A DNA stretch of 64,000 nucleotides. It comes from Clostridia bacterium (GTDB lineage Bacteria > Bacillota > Clostridia > TANB77 > CAG-508). The stretch spans positions 195,499-259,498 of the forward strand of contig JAFRNM010000004.1 in the NCBI GenBank assembly GCA_017430135.1, in the 5' to 3' direction. Shown one piece after another: positions 45,425 to 54,485 of the stretch. A program made the translations under genes and the position numbers. The notes under the pieces were generated by a model. The model was given only the letters and a program-made list of their open reading frames with translations. It had not been told where the DNA came from and did not search any database. Every line of letters starts with the position of its first letter. The stretch's first letter is position 1.

Positions 45425-45934
45425 ATGGATATTATAAAATCTATTGAACATGAACAATTAAAATCTAAAATACCAGAACTTAGAGTTGGTAATACAGTTA
45501 GAGTTCACGTAAGAATAAAAGAAGGAAACAAAGAAAGAATCCAAGTATTTGAAGGAATAATAATAAAAAAACAAGGTGGAGGACTAAATGCTACATTTAC
45601 TGTAAGAAAAATCTCTTATGGTGTAGGTGTTGAAAAAACATTCTTAGTTCACTCACCATTAGTTGAAAAAGTTGAATTAGTAAGAGTAGGTAAAGCAAGA
45701 AGAGCTAAATTATACTACTTAAGAGACAGAGTTGGTAAAGCTGCAAAAACTAAAGAACAAATCGGTGCAAGAATTGAAGACAGAGAAATAACTGTTAAAG
45801 AAGAATTGGTAGAAGAACCAGTAGCTGAAGAAGTAGTTGCAGAAGCTGAAACAGGTGCTCCAGCAGCAGAAGTTGTAGAAGAAGTTGTTGAAACACCAGT
45901 AGCTGAAGAAACAAAAACAGAAAGTGCTGAATAA
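45425..45934 (+). CDS. rplS: 50S ribosomal protein L19 with acidic C-terminal extension
   Basis: 169 residues. Residues 1 to about 117 are a normal L19 ([53 protein letters not shown]); the last 50 are an Ala/Glu/Val-rich tail not found in typical L19. ATG 45425 follows AAGGAGG; the frame opens at 45368 with an ATG inside the leader hairpin region. Confidence 0.95.
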   Translation: MDIIKSIEHEQLKSKIPELRVGNTVRVHVRIKEGNKERIQVFEGIIIKKQGGGLNATFTVRKISYGVGVEKTFLVHSPLVEKVELVRVGKARRAKLYYLRDRVGKAAKTKEQIGARIEDREITVKEELVEEPVAEEVVAEAETGAPAAEVVEEVVETPVAEETKTESAE

Positions 45935-45956
45935 TTAAATAAAAAGGAGAACAATT

Positions 45957-46526
45957 ATGAAAAAAAGTATTTTAATTTCAATCGTATTATTAATGATACT
46001 AACTATTGCAACAAGTGTTAACGCATATTCAACAAGTGATTATACAGTAGATATTCCAAGCGAATATGAAGAAAAAATGTCTGCTGTATTTGCTACAGAT
46101 GATGGACGTAGTTTTAATATTCAAATAACAAAATATGACGAAAAAGAGGGATACCCATACACACAAAAAATGCTAGATGAATTAGCAAATGAATTTGAAT
46201 CTGATGGTAGCGTAAAAATAAATAATAAAGAAATCACAAAATGTACTAAAAATAATTATAAATGTTTCCATATAACATCAACTTATTTAGGGATTGATTG
46301 TGATCAATATGCAATAGTTTCTGGAGATAAAATCTATACATTAACACTAAGTTCAAGAGACAAAGAAGATTTTAATAGAGATGAAATGAAGGGCATTATT
46401 AATAGTTTTACAATAAATGATTATAAAGAACCTCAAGAAGGTTTAAACCCTGCAATAATAGGAGCAATAATTGGTGCAGGTGTTGTTTTAGTAATAGGAA
46501 TAGTATCAGTAATAAAAAGAAAATAA
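45957..46526 (+). CDS. Secreted or membrane-anchored protein of unknown function
   Basis: 189 residues: signal peptide (about 1-23, ending VNAYS), an extracytoplasmic domain with YTVDIPSEYEEKMSAVFATDDG and two Cys (CTKNNYKCF), and a C-terminal membrane helix (about 165-187) with a short basic tail. Similar in layout to PsbP/DcrB-like lipoproteins of clostridia but not assigned. AAAGGAG upstream; 22 bases after rplS, perhaps read through. Confidence 0.75.
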   Translation: MKKSILISIVLLMILTIATSVNAYSTSDYTVDIPSEYEEKMSAVFATDDGRSFNIQITKYDEKEGYPYTQKMLDELANEFESDGSVKINNKEITKCTKNNYKCFHITSTYLGIDCDQYAIVSGDKIYTLTLSSRDKEDFNRDEMKGIINSFTINDYKEPQEGLNPAIIGAIIGAGVVLVIGIVSVIKRK

Positions 46527-46551
46527 CAAAATAAGAATAAATTAATACTTA

Positions 46552-46580
46552 AAAATCTCAGCTTAAGCTGAGATTTTTTT
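46552..46580 (+). terminator. Terminator after the secreted protein gene
   Basis: AAAATCTCAGCTT-AAGCTGAGATTTT followed by TTT. Confidence 0.9.
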
Positions 46581-46581
46581 A

Positions 46582-46697
46582 TTTAATAGGAAAGTTGCGC
46601 TTTCCTATTAAATAAAAGCGCTTCGCGCGCGAACAATGACGCGGACATTTGCAATTAGTTATATCTTTTGCAATTATCATAATGTCCGCTATTGTTC
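46582..46697. repeat. Cluster of hairpins including family P2, copy 2
   Basis: First hairpin TTTAATAGGAAAG-TTGCG-CTTTCCTATTAAA (46582-46612), then ATAAAAGCGCTTCGC, then a larger stem GAACAATGACGCGGACATT with AATGTCCGCTATTGTTC (46631-46649 and 46681-46697) containing the direct repeat TTGCAATTA twice. The first hairpin and tail match 20497-20548. Confidence 0.65.
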
Positions 46698-46756
46698 TTA
46701 CGAAAATTATAATTTTAATAAAGATATTGAATTATCTTTTATTTTGATGTATATAC

Positions 46757-46785
46757 TTGTTTTTTTTGTATTTTCATTATATAAT
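46757..46785 (+). promoter_or_regulatory. gatC promoter
   Basis: TTGTTT (46757-46762), 17-bp spacer, TATAAT (46780-46785). Confidence 0.7.
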
Positions 46786-46816
46786 AGAGAGCGAATTAGT
46801 AAAAGGAGAAGATAGT

Positions 46817-47104
46817 ATGCAAGTAAGTAAAGAAGAGATTTTACACATTGCAAACTTAGCAATGTTAAATTTGGAAGAAAATGAGATAGAAAAGTATAGA
46901 GAAAATCTAGTTGATATCTTAAACTTTTCTGAAACAATAAAAAATGCTCCAACTGAAAATCTAGATATAACTATAGGAGCTAATGAAGCTAAAAATATAT
47001 TTAGAAAAGATGAAGTGAAAAAATTTGAAGATACAGCCAGTCTATTGCAAAATGCACCAACACAAGATCAAAATATGTTTAAAATACCAAAAGTTATTCA
47101 GTAA
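46817..47104 (+). CDS. gatC: Asp/Glu-tRNA amidotransferase subunit C
   Basis: 95 residues: VSKEEILHIANLAMLNLEENE and ILNFSETIKNAPTENLD are standard GatC. The belt subunit linking GatA and GatB. ATG 46817 follows AAAGGAG; the longer open frame from 46757 lies in the promoter. Confidence 0.95.
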   Translation: MQVSKEEILHIANLAMLNLEENEIEKYRENLVDILNFSETIKNAPTENLDITIGANEAKNIFRKDEVKKFEDTASLLQNAPTQDQNMFKIPKVIQ

Positions 47105-47116
47105 TTGGTAATAAAG

Positions 47117-47235
47117 GTAATATGTTAAAAATGAGTGAGGACGCGTAGGCGTAGCGAAGCGGAGCGGTGAAGCGACCTGTCATAATAAGATAAGGAAGGT
47201 CGCGACAACAAGGACGAACGGTTTTAACATATTAC
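47117..47235. repeat. Palindromic element with GC-rich core, copy D
   Basis: 14-bp perfect arms (47117-47130 and 47222-47235) around a core that is the reverse complement of copy A: GAGTGAGGACGCGTAGGCGT, AGCGAAGCGGAGCGGTGAAG, and ACAACAAGGACGAACGG at the far side, with an internal GCGACCT ... AGGTCGC hairpin. It separates gatC from gatA. Confidence 0.78.
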
Positions 47236-47262
47236 AAATAATTAGTAATGGGAGGATTTTGA

Positions 47263-48741
47263 ATGAATATTGTAAATTTAACAGTACATGAGTTACAAGA
47301 AAAATTAGCAAACAAAGAACTTACAATAACTGAAATTACAAAAGCTTATGTAGATAGAATAAATGAAAAAGAAAAAGATGTAAAAGCGTTTATTACACCT
47401 TTATTAGATGATGCAATGTCACAAGCAAAAGATATACAAGCAAAAGTAGAAGCAGGAGAAATTAATGGATCTTTAGCAGGTATTCCAATAGGAATAAAAG
47501 ATAATATGTGCACTAAAGGAGTAAAAACAACCTGTGCCTCTAAAATGTTAGAAAACTTTGTTGCACCTTATTCAGCAACTGTTGTAGAAAAGTTAAATGA
47601 AGAAAATATTATTAACCTAGGAAAATTAAATATGGATGAATTTGCAATGGGAAGTTCAACAGAAAATTCTTATTTTCCAAAAACAAGAAATCCATGGAAT
47701 TTAAATAAAGTACCAGGTGGATCATCTGGTGGTTCTGCAGCAGCAGTAGCGGCAAATTTAGTTCCTTGGGCATTAGGATCAGATACAGGTGGATCAATTC
47801 GTCAACCAGCAAGTTTATGCGGTGTTGTAGGATTAAAGCCTACTTATGGTTTAGTTTCTAGATATGGATTAGTAGCATTTGCTTCATCTTTAGACCAAAT
47901 TGGCCCAATTACAAAAGATGTAAAAGATGCAGCAATATTATTAAATGTAATAGCAGGTCATGATGAAAAAGATACAACTTCATGTAATATAGAGAAAAAA
48001 GATTACACAAAAGCTTTAAAAAATGATGTAAAAGGATTAAAAATTGCCGTTCCAACAGAATTCTTTGCAGAAGGAATAAATGAAGAAGTAAAAGCATCAC
48101 TTGAAAAAGCAATAGAAAAATATAAAGAATTAGGAGCAAAAGTAGAAGAAGTATCATTGGATATTGCAACATATGCTTTAGCAACTTATTACATTATAGC
48201 TTGTGCAGAAGCTAGTTCAAATTTAGGAAGATTTGACGGGATACGCTACGGATACAGGTCTCCAGAGGCTAAAGACTTAAAAGAAATATTCAAGAAATCA
48301 AGAAGTGAAGGTTTTGGCCCAGAAGTAAAAAGAAGAATTATTTTAGGTACTTATGTTTTATCTTCTGGATATTATGATGCTTATTATAAAAAAGCTCAAC
48401 AAGCTCGTACATTAGTAATGAATAAGTTTAACAAAGTCTTTGAAGAATATGATGTTATATTAACACCAACATCACCTGTAACAGCATTTGATATTGGTTC
48501 AAAATCAGAGAATCCACTGGAGATGTACTTAGCGGATATATGTACTGTTTCCGTAAATATTGCTGGTCTTCCAGGAATATCAATTCCATGTGGTGTTGAT
48601 AGTGAAGGGCTTCCAATAGGAATGCAACTAATTGGAAACAAATTCCAAGAAGAAACTATTTTAAATGCAGCATATACTTATGAACAAGCAACAAATTTTA
48701 GAGCAAATTACAAACCAGAATTTAAGGGAGGTGCTAACTAA
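47263..48741 (+). CDS. gatA: Asp/Glu-tRNA amidotransferase subunit A
   Basis: 492-residue amidase that releases ammonia from glutamine. The Ser-cisSer-Lys triad region is present: [28 protein letters not shown] and [16 protein letters not shown]. Its stop overlaps the gatB start by one base (TAATG). Confidence 0.97.
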   Translation: MNIVNLTVHELQEKLANKELTITEITKAYVDRINEKEKDVKAFITPLLDDAMSQAKDIQAKVEAGEINGSLAGIPIGIKDNMCTKGVKTTCASKMLENFVAPYSATVVEKLNEENIINLGKLNMDEFAMGSSTENSYFPKTRNPWNLNKVPGGSSGGSAAAVAANLVPWALGSDTGGSIRQPASLCGVVGLKPTYGLVSRYGLVAFASSLDQIGPITKDVKDAAILLNVIAGHDEKDTTSCNIEKKDYTKALKNDVKGLKIAVPTEFFAEGINEEVKASLEKAIEKYKELGAKVEEVSLDIATYALATYYIIACAEASSNLGRFDGIRYGYRSPEAKDLKEIFKKSRSEGFGPEVKRRIILGTYVLSSGYYDAYYKKAQQARTLVMNKFNKVFEEYDVILTPTSPVTAFDIGSKSENPLEMYLADICTVSVNIAGLPGISIPCGVDSEGLPIGMQLIGNKFQEETILNAAYTYEQATNFRANYKPEFKGGAN

Positions 48742-50177
48742 TGTCAAGAGAAGATTACGAACTAGTAATAGGAATAGAAGTGCATGCAGAATTAAGTACA
48801 AAAACAAAAATATTCTGTTCATGTCCAACAACATTTGGGGCAGCACCTAATACACAAACATGTCCAATATGTATGGCAATGCCAGGAACATTACCTGTAT
48901 TAAATGAAAAGGTAGTAGAGTATGCTGTAAAAGCTGGGTTAGCAACAAATTGCGAAATATCACAAGATAGCAAAAATGATAGAAAAAATTATTTCTACCC
49001 AGACTTACCAAAAGCATATCAAATTTCACAATATGACAAACCATTGTGTAAAGAAGGTTATGTAGAAATTGAAACTAAAGATGGTAAAAAAACAATTGGA
49101 ATTGAGAGAATCCATATAGAAGAAGATACAGGAAAATTAAATCATGATGATTTTAGTGGTGGTTCATTGTTAGATTTAAATAGAGCTGGAGTGCCACTTA
49201 TAGAAACTGTTTCTAAACCAGATATGAGAAGTGCAGAAGAAGCAGATAGCTATTTAAGAAAACTAAAATCAATATTTGAATATATAGAAGTTTCAGATTG
49301 TAAAATGCAAGAAGCATCTTTTAGAGCAGATGTTAACGTTTCAGTACATAAAAAGGGAGAGCCATTTGGAACTCGTACAGAAATGAAAGGAATGGACTCT
49401 TTTAGAAGCATTGCAAGAGCTATTGAATATGAAAAAAATAGACAAATTGATTTAATAGAAGCTGGTGGAACAGTAATACAAGAAACGCTAAGATGGGATG
49501 ATGTATCTGGAAGAACATTTTCAATGAGAGATAAAGAAGATGCGGAAGATTACAGATATTTTCCAGAGCCAGACCTAGTTGCAATTAAACTTTCTGAAGA
49601 ATATATAAAAAATATTAAAGATAATTTACCTGAATTACCAGAAAGCAGAAAACAAAGATATTTAACCGAATATAAATTATCAGAAAAAGATGCAAATATT
49701 ATAACATCTTCAAAATATTTATCAGAGTTATTTGAGGGAACAATAAAAGTTTGTAACAATCCAAAAGCAGTAAATAACTGGATTATTTCAGATATTTCAA
49801 GAATATTAAACGAAACAGAAACTGATCCTATGGAAATACCATTTGATTGTAACCAACTTGGAAAATTAATAATTTTAATTGACAAAGGTACAATCAGTTC
49901 AAGTATAGGTAAAAAAGTTCTTGAAGAATTATTTGAAAATCCTAGAGATCCAGAAGAAATAATAAAGGAAAAAGGTTGGATTCAAATATCTGATGAAGGA
50001 GCAATAAAAGAGGTTGTAAATAAAATTTTAGAGGCAAATCCTCAATCAATTGCAGACTTCAAAGCAGGAAAGGATAGAGCTTTAGGATTTTTAGTTGGAC
50101 AAGCAATGAAGGAGACTAAAGGAAAAGCAAATCCACAAATGTTAAATAAAATGTTTTTAGAAGAATTAAACAAATAA
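48741..50177 (+). CDS. gatB: Asp/Glu-tRNA amidotransferase subunit B
   Basis: 478 residues. Kinase and transamidase subunit: VIGIEVHAELSTKTKIFCSC, the zinc-site CPICMAMPG, IERIHIEEDTGKLNHD, YRYFPEPDL, and the C-terminal YqeY-like tail domain. Indicates that Asn-tRNA and/or Gln-tRNA is made by the indirect route. Confidence 0.97.
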   Translation: MSREDYELVIGIEVHAELSTKTKIFCSCPTTFGAAPNTQTCPICMAMPGTLPVLNEKVVEYAVKAGLATNCEISQDSKNDRKNYFYPDLPKAYQISQYDKPLCKEGYVEIETKDGKKTIGIERIHIEEDTGKLNHDDFSGGSLLDLNRAGVPLIETVSKPDMRSAEEADSYLRKLKSIFEYIEVSDCKMQEASFRADVNVSVHKKGEPFGTRTEMKGMDSFRSIARAIEYEKNRQIDLIEAGGTVIQETLRWDDVSGRTFSMRDKEDAEDYRYFPEPDLVAIKLSEEYIKNIKDNLPELPESRKQRYLTEYKLSEKDANIITSSKYLSELFEGTIKVCNNPKAVNNWIISDISRILNETETDPMEIPFDCNQLGKLIILIDKGTISSSIGKKVLEELFENPRDPEEIIKEKGWIQISDEGAIKEVVNKILEANPQSIADFKAGKDRALGFLVGQAMKETKGKANPQMLNKMFLEELNK

Positions 50178-50225
50178 TTTGGTCTAAAATATAGACATTT
50201 TTAAATAAATGTGTTAAGATATTAA

Positions 50226-50272
50226 AGTGTTAGTGAATAGGAAAAATTATTTTCCTATTCAACTAAAACACT
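50226..50272. repeat. Nested hairpin before tRNA-Leu, P2-like
   Basis: Outer AGTGTT/AACACT (50226-50231, 50267-50272) around GAATAGGAAAA/TTTTCCTATTC (50235-50245, 50250-50260). The inner stem resembles family P2 (ATAGGAAA ... TTTCCTAT). Acts as a possible gatB terminator, though no T tract follows. Confidence 0.5.
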
Positions 50273-50279
50273 AAAATAT

Positions 50280-50366
50280 GCCGGTGTGCTGGAATTGGTA
50301 GACGGGGCAGACTCAAAATCTGTTGTCAGCAATGGCATGTGGGTTCGAGTCCCACCACCGGCACCA
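50280..50366 (+). tRNA. tRNA-Leu (CAA)
   Basis: 87-nt class II tRNA with encoded CCA. Acceptor GCCGGTG/CACCGGC, anticodon loop CTCAAAA with CAA at 50314-50316, long variable arm (TTGTCAGCAATGGCATG region), T arm GTGGG-TTCGAGT-CCCAC. Confidence 0.95.
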
Positions 50367-50410
50367 AATGTGGATTTACTCGAACACGTAAATTCGAAAG
50401 GGAATATCTA

Positions 50411-50476
50411 ATGGATAATAAATTAATAGATAATAATTATAATATTGATAGCCTATTTGATAATATCAAAGATTAA
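50411..50476 (+). CDS. Possible 21-residue peptide or gene remnant
   Basis: ATG with GAAAGGG 8 bases upstream encodes MDNKLIDNNYNIDSLFDNIK plus Asp, then TAA. No homologue recognised. It may be a leader peptide, a small protein or the truncated start of a lost gene. Confidence 0.3.
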   Translation: MDNKLIDNNYNIDSLFDNIKD

Positions 50477-50526
50477 CAAACGAATTTGGTAAGGGTTTTT
50501 CTATAATTAACTAAGGAGATAACAAA

Positions 50527-51297
50527 ATGATAGGTATATATTTTAGTGGAACAGGAAATACAAAATACTGTCTTGAAAAATTTTTAGAGTATTATAATGA
50601 GAGTAATGAAAATAAACTATATTCCATTGAAGATAATAATTGCATAAATGAAATAAAAGAGAGTAATGAAATTGTATTAGCTTATCCAATTCATTATAGT
50701 GATTTACCAATCATTGTTAGAAATTTTATTATTGATAATAAAGAGATATTTAGAAATAAAAATATATTTATTATTGTTACAATGGGATTGTTTAGTGGAG
50801 ATGGTGCAGGTTGTTCTGCAAGATTGTTAAAAAAATATGGTGCTAATATTATTGGTGGATTACATTTGAAAATGCCAGATTGTATTGGCGATGTAAAAAC
50901 TTTAAAAAAATCTCTTGAAGAAAATAAAATAATTATAAAAAAAGCAGATATAAAAATAAAAGAAACTGTCGAAAATATTAAATTAGGTAAGTATAGTAAA
51001 GATGGACTTACTTTTGTTAACCATTTAGCTGGTTTATTTGGACAAAGATTATATTTTTATAAGAAAACTTATAAATTAAAGGATAGTTTAAAAATTGATT
51101 ATTCAAAATGTATTTCTTGTGGTAAATGTGCAAATTTATGTCCTATGAATAATATAAAAATGAATAATAATAAACCAGTATCACAAAATCGATGTACGAG
51201 TTGTTATAGATGTATAAATAATTGTCCAAAAAGAGCGATAACTTTGATTGGAAATAATATTGTTGAACAATGTACTATTGATAAATATATTGATTGA
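50527..51297 (+). CDS. EFR1-family flavodoxin-ferredoxin protein
   Basis: 256 residues. An N-terminal flavodoxin-like domain with the FMN loop YFSGTGNTKYC and, from about residue 195, two 4Fe-4S motifs (CISCGKCANLCP and CTSCYRCINNCP). A redox protein of anaerobes; partner unknown. AAGGAGA upstream. Confidence 0.88.
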   Translation: MIGIYFSGTGNTKYCLEKFLEYYNESNENKLYSIEDNNCINEIKESNEIVLAYPIHYSDLPIIVRNFIIDNKEIFRNKNIFIIVTMGLFSGDGAGCSARLLKKYGANIIGGLHLKMPDCIGDVKTLKKSLEENKIIIKKADIKIKETVENIKLGKYSKDGLTFVNHLAGLFGQRLYFYKKTYKLKDSLKIDYSKCISCGKCANLCPMNNIKMNNNKPVSQNRCTSCYRCINNCPKRAITLIGNNIVEQCTIDKYID

Positions 51298-51479
51298 ACT
51301 ATCTGATTAATTACAATTTATAGAGATGTGCAGAAGATTTTGACATTCTGCTCAAGATAAATTATTTATTTTTTATATTTGAAAAATATGAAAACGTTTT
51401 TAAAGAACTATTGTAAAATGAATAAACTTATGTTAAATTAATTATAGTAAATTGAATTTTATAAAATTATGATAAATAA

Positions 51480-51520
51480 ATGGTGCAGTTTTTCGCATAC
51501 TTGTCTACAAATCGCACCAT
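51480..51520 (+). ncRNA. Hairpin with conserved CGCATAC loop, copy 2
   Basis: ATGGTGCAGTTT pairs with AAATCGCACCAT around the loop TTCGCATACTTGTCTAC. The loop and 3' arm match 35688-35720. It lies about 120 bases before secG in a 304-base gap that is otherwise AT-rich and without other clear features. Confidence 0.5.
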
Positions 51521-51531
51521 AAAAAATTATG

Positions 51532-51560
51532 TTGCATTTTAAAAAAAAATGTGGTACAAT
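51532..51560 (+). promoter_or_regulatory. secG promoter
   Basis: TTGCAT (51532-51537), 17-bp spacer, TGG-TACAAT extended -10 (51555-51560). Confidence 0.75.
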
Positions 51561-51601
51561 AACCAAGTAAATTTTTGAAAATAGTCTTAGGAGGAATAAA
51601 A

Positions 51602-51853
51602 ATGGAAATAGTAAGAACAATATTAACAGTAATATATTTTGTGGTTGCATTTGTAGTAACATTATTAGCATTTATGCAATCAAAAGAAGATGAAGGATTA
51701 TCTTCAACATTAACAGGCTCATCAACAGGAAACTTTTATGAAAAAAATAAAACAAGAACAAAAACTGGAAAATTAAAAAAATGGACAATTATTTTATCTG
51801 TTGTTTTTGCAGTTTTAACAATTGTTCTTGGAATTTTATACATGGCAAAATAA
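51602..51853 (+). CDS. secG: Protein translocase subunit SecG
   Basis: 83 residues with two membrane helices (about 3-23 and 60-82) joined by a polar loop with the typical EDEGLSSTLTGSSTGNFYEK. Part of SecYEG. ATG 51602 follows TAGGAGG. Confidence 0.93.
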   Translation: MEIVRTILTVIYFVVAFVVTLLAFMQSKEDEGLSSTLTGSSTGNFYEKNKTRTKTGKLKKWTIILSVVFAVLTIVLGILYMAK

Positions 51854-51859
51854 AGATTT

Positions 51860-51886
51860 AAAAGAGCTGCATACAGCTCTTTTTTT
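51860..51886 (+). terminator. Terminator between secG and rnr
   Basis: AAAGAGCTG-CATA-CAGCTCTTT then T residues. rnr has its own ribosome-binding site (AAAGGAT) just after. Confidence 0.88.
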
Positions 51887-51902
51887 GTAGAAAGGATTAT
51901 AG

Positions 51903-53660
51903 ATGGAAGATAAAAAAGAGATAGAATTAAAAGAAACTTATGTTGGTTTGTTTCAAAACAATAAAAGCTTTGGATTTGTGGTTCCAGATGAAAAAAAGGG
52001 GATAGGAGATATATTTATATCAAAAAAGAATTTTGGAAAAGCAAGAAACAATCATAAAGTTGTAGTAAAAATACTAAAATATCCTAAAGATGGTAAAAAA
52101 GCAGAAGGAAAAATTATAGAAGTAATAGGCGGAGTAAATGAAGCAGGTGTTGACATGTTATCACTTATAAAAGAGTATAACTTACCTACCGAATTTCCAA
52201 AACCAGTAATACTAGAAGCAAAAAGTAAACCACAAAAAATAAACGAAAAAGACCTAAAATATAGAAAAGATTTAAGACAAGATATTGTTTTTACAATAGA
52301 TGGAGAAGATGCAAAAGATTTAGATGATGCGGTAAGTGTAAAAAAGAAGCCAAATGGCAATTATATCTTAGATGTTCATATAGCAGATGTTAGCCACTAT
52401 GTAAATGAAAATAGTGTTTTAGATAAAGAGGCTTTAATTCGTGGGACAAGTATTTATATGTTAGGAAGAGTAATTCCAATGTTACCAAGAGAACTTTCAA
52501 ATGGAATTTGTAGCTTAAATCAAGGACAAGACAGGCTAACACTTTCTTGTACAATGGAAATTGATCAAAACGGAAAAGTGGTAGATAGTGATATTTATAA
52601 GGGGGTTATAAATGTTACAAGAAGAATGAGCTATCACGAAGTTCAAAAAATTCTTGATAATTCCGATGAACAAGTGGTAAAAAAATACAAAGATTATATT
52701 GACAACTTCAAACTAATGGAGGAATTAGCATTAATTTTAAAAAATAGAAGAAAAGAAAATGGCTATTTAAATTTAGATATTCCAGAAAGTAAGATAGATT
52801 TAGATGTAAATGGTAGAGTGACAAATATTTCCAAATATGAAACAACTTTTGCGAATGAAATAATAGAACAATTCATGTTGATAGCAAATGAAACAGTTGC
52901 AGAGAAATTTTATTGGTTACAAGCACCATTTATTTATAGAGTACACGAAGAACCAGATTTAGATAAAGTAAAAGAATTAAATAAATTTTTATATAATTTC
53001 AAAATGAAAATAAAAATTACAAATGATAAGGTATATCCAAATGAATTTGCAAAAGCATTGGAAAAAGTTAAGGGAACAGAAGAAGAAATTGTGGTATCTA
53101 ACTTAATATTAAGAACACTTAAAGTTGCAAGATATGAAGCAGAAAATAAGGGGCATTTTGGGATAGCAAGTAAATACTATTGCCACTTTACATCACCAAT
53201 AAGAAGATATCCAGATTTATTTATTCATAGAATAATTACAAAATACTTAAAAGCAAATTATGATGTAAAACAAGGATATATAGAAGAAAATAGACAAAAA
53301 GCAGAAAACACAGCAAGACAATCTTCAGAAAGAGAAAAAATTGCAACAAAAGTTGAAAGAGCAAGTGAAGACCTAAAAATGGCAGAATATATGGAAAATA
53401 AAATTGGAGAAGTATATGAAGGAATTATATCCTCAGTTACAAAATTCGGGATATTTGTACAATTAGAAAATACAATAGAAGGATTAGTAAGATTTGAAAA
53501 CATGGGGCATGAATACTTTATTTATGATGAAGATAGAAAAATGCTAATTGGTGAAAGAACAAATCAAGTATTTAAAATTGGAGATAAGGTAACTGTTAGA
53601 GTGATTTCAGCAAGTAAGGCTTTGAGACAAGTCGATTTTGAAATTTATGAAGAAGAGTGA
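51903..53660 (+). CDS. rnr: Ribonuclease R, short form
   Basis: 585-residue 3'-5' exoribonuclease. One OB/cold-shock domain (about 10-75), the RNB domain with TIDGEDAKDLDDAV (Asp133, 139, 141, 142 bind Mg) and a C-terminal S1 domain (about 490-575). It is shorter than usual RNase R (700-800): the N-terminal helix-turn-helix and first cold-shock domain, and the basic tail, are missing. secG-rnr order is typical; smpB, usually next, is absent. The stop codon is part of the palindrome at 53648-53739. Confidence 0.93.
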   Translation: MEDKKEIELKETYVGLFQNNKSFGFVVPDEKKGIGDIFISKKNFGKARNNHKVVVKILKYPKDGKKAEGKIIEVIGGVNEAGVDMLSLIKEYNLPTEFPKPVILEAKSKPQKINEKDLKYRKDLRQDIVFTIDGEDAKDLDDAVSVKKKPNGNYILDVHIADVSHYVNENSVLDKEALIRGTSIYMLGRVIPMLPRELSNGICSLNQGQDRLTLSCTMEIDQNGKVVDSDIYKGVINVTRRMSYHEVQKILDNSDEQVVKKYKDYIDNFKLMEELALILKNRRKENGYLNLDIPESKIDLDVNGRVTNISKYETTFANEIIEQFMLIANETVAEKFYWLQAPFIYRVHEEPDLDKVKELNKFLYNFKMKIKITNDKVYPNEFAKALEKVKGTEEEIVVSNLILRTLKVARYEAENKGHFGIASKYYCHFTSPIRRYPDLFIHRIITKYLKANYDVKQGYIEENRQKAENTARQSSEREKIATKVERASEDLKMAEYMENKIGEVYEGIISSVTKFGIFVQLENTIEGLVRFENMGHEYFIYDEDRKMLIGERTNQVFKIGDKVTVRVISASKALRQVDFEIYEEE

Positions 53661-53739
53661 ACAATTCGGGGCCACTTCCCAAAATGTACAATTTTGTACA
53701 TTTTGGGAAGTGGCTCCGAATTTGTTCACTCTTCTTCCA
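53648..53739. terminator. Long hairpin over the rnr stop codon (family P1)
   Basis: Arms of 43-45 nt (53648-53690 and 53695-53739), loop ATTT, with one G-U pair and one bulge. The central part matches the hairpin at 1103-1185; the outer part GAAGAAGAG of the rnr end is mirrored as CTCTTCTTC on the far side. No T tract follows, so termination is uncertain. Confidence 0.8.
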
Positions 53740-53740
53740 T

Positions 53741-53818
53741 TTATTTGTCTTTTATTCCGAAAATAAGCTTAACAAAACCCCTCAAAAATTTAGGAACTTT
53801 TTTTACAACAACTTGCAT
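53741..53818 (-). CDS. spoVM: SpoVM, stage V sporulation peptide
   Basis: 25 residues: MQVVVKKVPKFLRGFVKLIF followed by GIKDK. Length, the conserved PKFL with central proline and the amphipathic helix match SpoVM, the peptide that recognises the convex forespore membrane and anchors SpoIVA for coat assembly. A strong GGAGGAGA precedes the ATG. It is the last gene before the rnr palindrome, on the opposite strand. Confidence 0.85.
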   Translation of the reverse strand: MQVVVKKVPKFLRGFVKLIFGIKDK

Positions 53819-53834
53819 ATGTATCTCCTCCTTT

Positions 53835-53987
53835 TTAACAAGCTAACCAAATTAATCCCACAATAATTACGGTTGCCCCAATTAAAAATAGCCAACCAGT
53901 TAATGGAAGTAGTAATACTAATAAAATGCCCAAACCTAAACCAATTAAAATTACGCCAAAAGCTTTTTTTAATAAATATCTTATCAT
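53835..53987 (-). CDS. Small membrane protein upstream of spoVM
   Basis: 50 residues, basic start MIRYLLKKAFG and two hydrophobic stretches separated by PLTGW. GGAAGGAG precedes the ATG. 16 bases upstream of spoVM on the same strand, so probably co-expressed in sporulation. Family not recognised. Confidence 0.65.
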   Translation of the reverse strand: MIRYLLKKAFGVILIGLGLGILLVLLLPLTGWLFLIGATVIIVGLIWLAC

Positions 53988-54111
53988 AAATTCTCCTTCC
54001 ATTTTGTATATTATATTATGTGAGCACTTTATTTGTTACTTTTATGTAAATTTTTGCGAAAACGAATAAAAAAAAGAAATAAGAGGAAACTAATTGTAAG
54101 AGGTGATGTTT

Positions 54112-54246
54112 TTGACAAATATAAATTGTTCTAGCAATTGTTTTTATCAAAAAGACGGAAAATGCCAATATTCTCAAATTTCAGTTACAAATATATGCAC
54201 AAACTCTAGGTGTGCGTATTACAAACAAAAAAATCCAGATAGTTAA
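54112..54246 (+). CDS. Small cysteine-rich protein
   Basis: 44 residues from a TTG start (MTNINCSSNCFYQKDGKCQY ... ICTNSRCAYY), six or so cysteines spaced as in a small metal-binding fold of clostridia that databases sometimes label hydroxymyristoyl-ACP dehydratase, without biochemical basis. GAGG is 8 bases before the TTG; an in-frame ATG at 54106 overlaps the ribosome-binding site. Confidence 0.65.
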   Translation: MTNINCSSNCFYQKDGKCQYSQISVTNICTNSRCAYYKQKNPDS

Positions 54247-54272
54247 AAAGGGGCAGGTAAAAAAAGAAAATC

Positions 54273-54300
54273 AAAAAGAGCGTTTAATTACGCTCTTTTA
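54273..54300. terminator. Bidirectional terminator overlapping the rpmB end
   Basis: AAAAAGAGCG-TTTAATTA-CGCTCTTTTA. For rpmB on the minus strand, the stem starts within its final codons. Confidence 0.85.
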
Positions 54301-54485
54301 ACTTTACCATCTTTTAAACATTTAGCACATACATAAATTCTTTTTGTTTCTCCATTTATTTCAGCTTTAACTCTTCTTAAATTTGGTTCCCATGTTCTAG
54401 GTGATCTTTTACTTATATGTGAACGAGTAATGCTAAGTTTGTTTCCATGATGACCTGATTTTTCACAAATTGCGCATTTTGCCAT
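54288..54485 (-). CDS. rpmB: 50S ribosomal protein L28
   Basis: 65 residues: MAKCAICEKSGHHGNKLSIT and VCAKCLKDGKV. The two CxxC pairs mark the zinc-binding form of L28. Strand opposite to its neighbours; GGAGGTG upstream. Confidence 0.96.
   Translation of the reverse strand: MAKCAICEKSGHHGNKLSITRSHISKRSPRTWEPNLRRVKAEINGETKRIYVCAKCLKDGKVKRA

Noticed and set aside
53657..53866. 69-residue ORF after rnr
   Set aside because: It consists of the P1 palindrome and antisense of spoVM; no ribosome-binding site.
53661..54111. smpB or tmRNA next to rnr
   Set aside because: No matching ORF or tRNA-like RNA with tag sequence in this gap.
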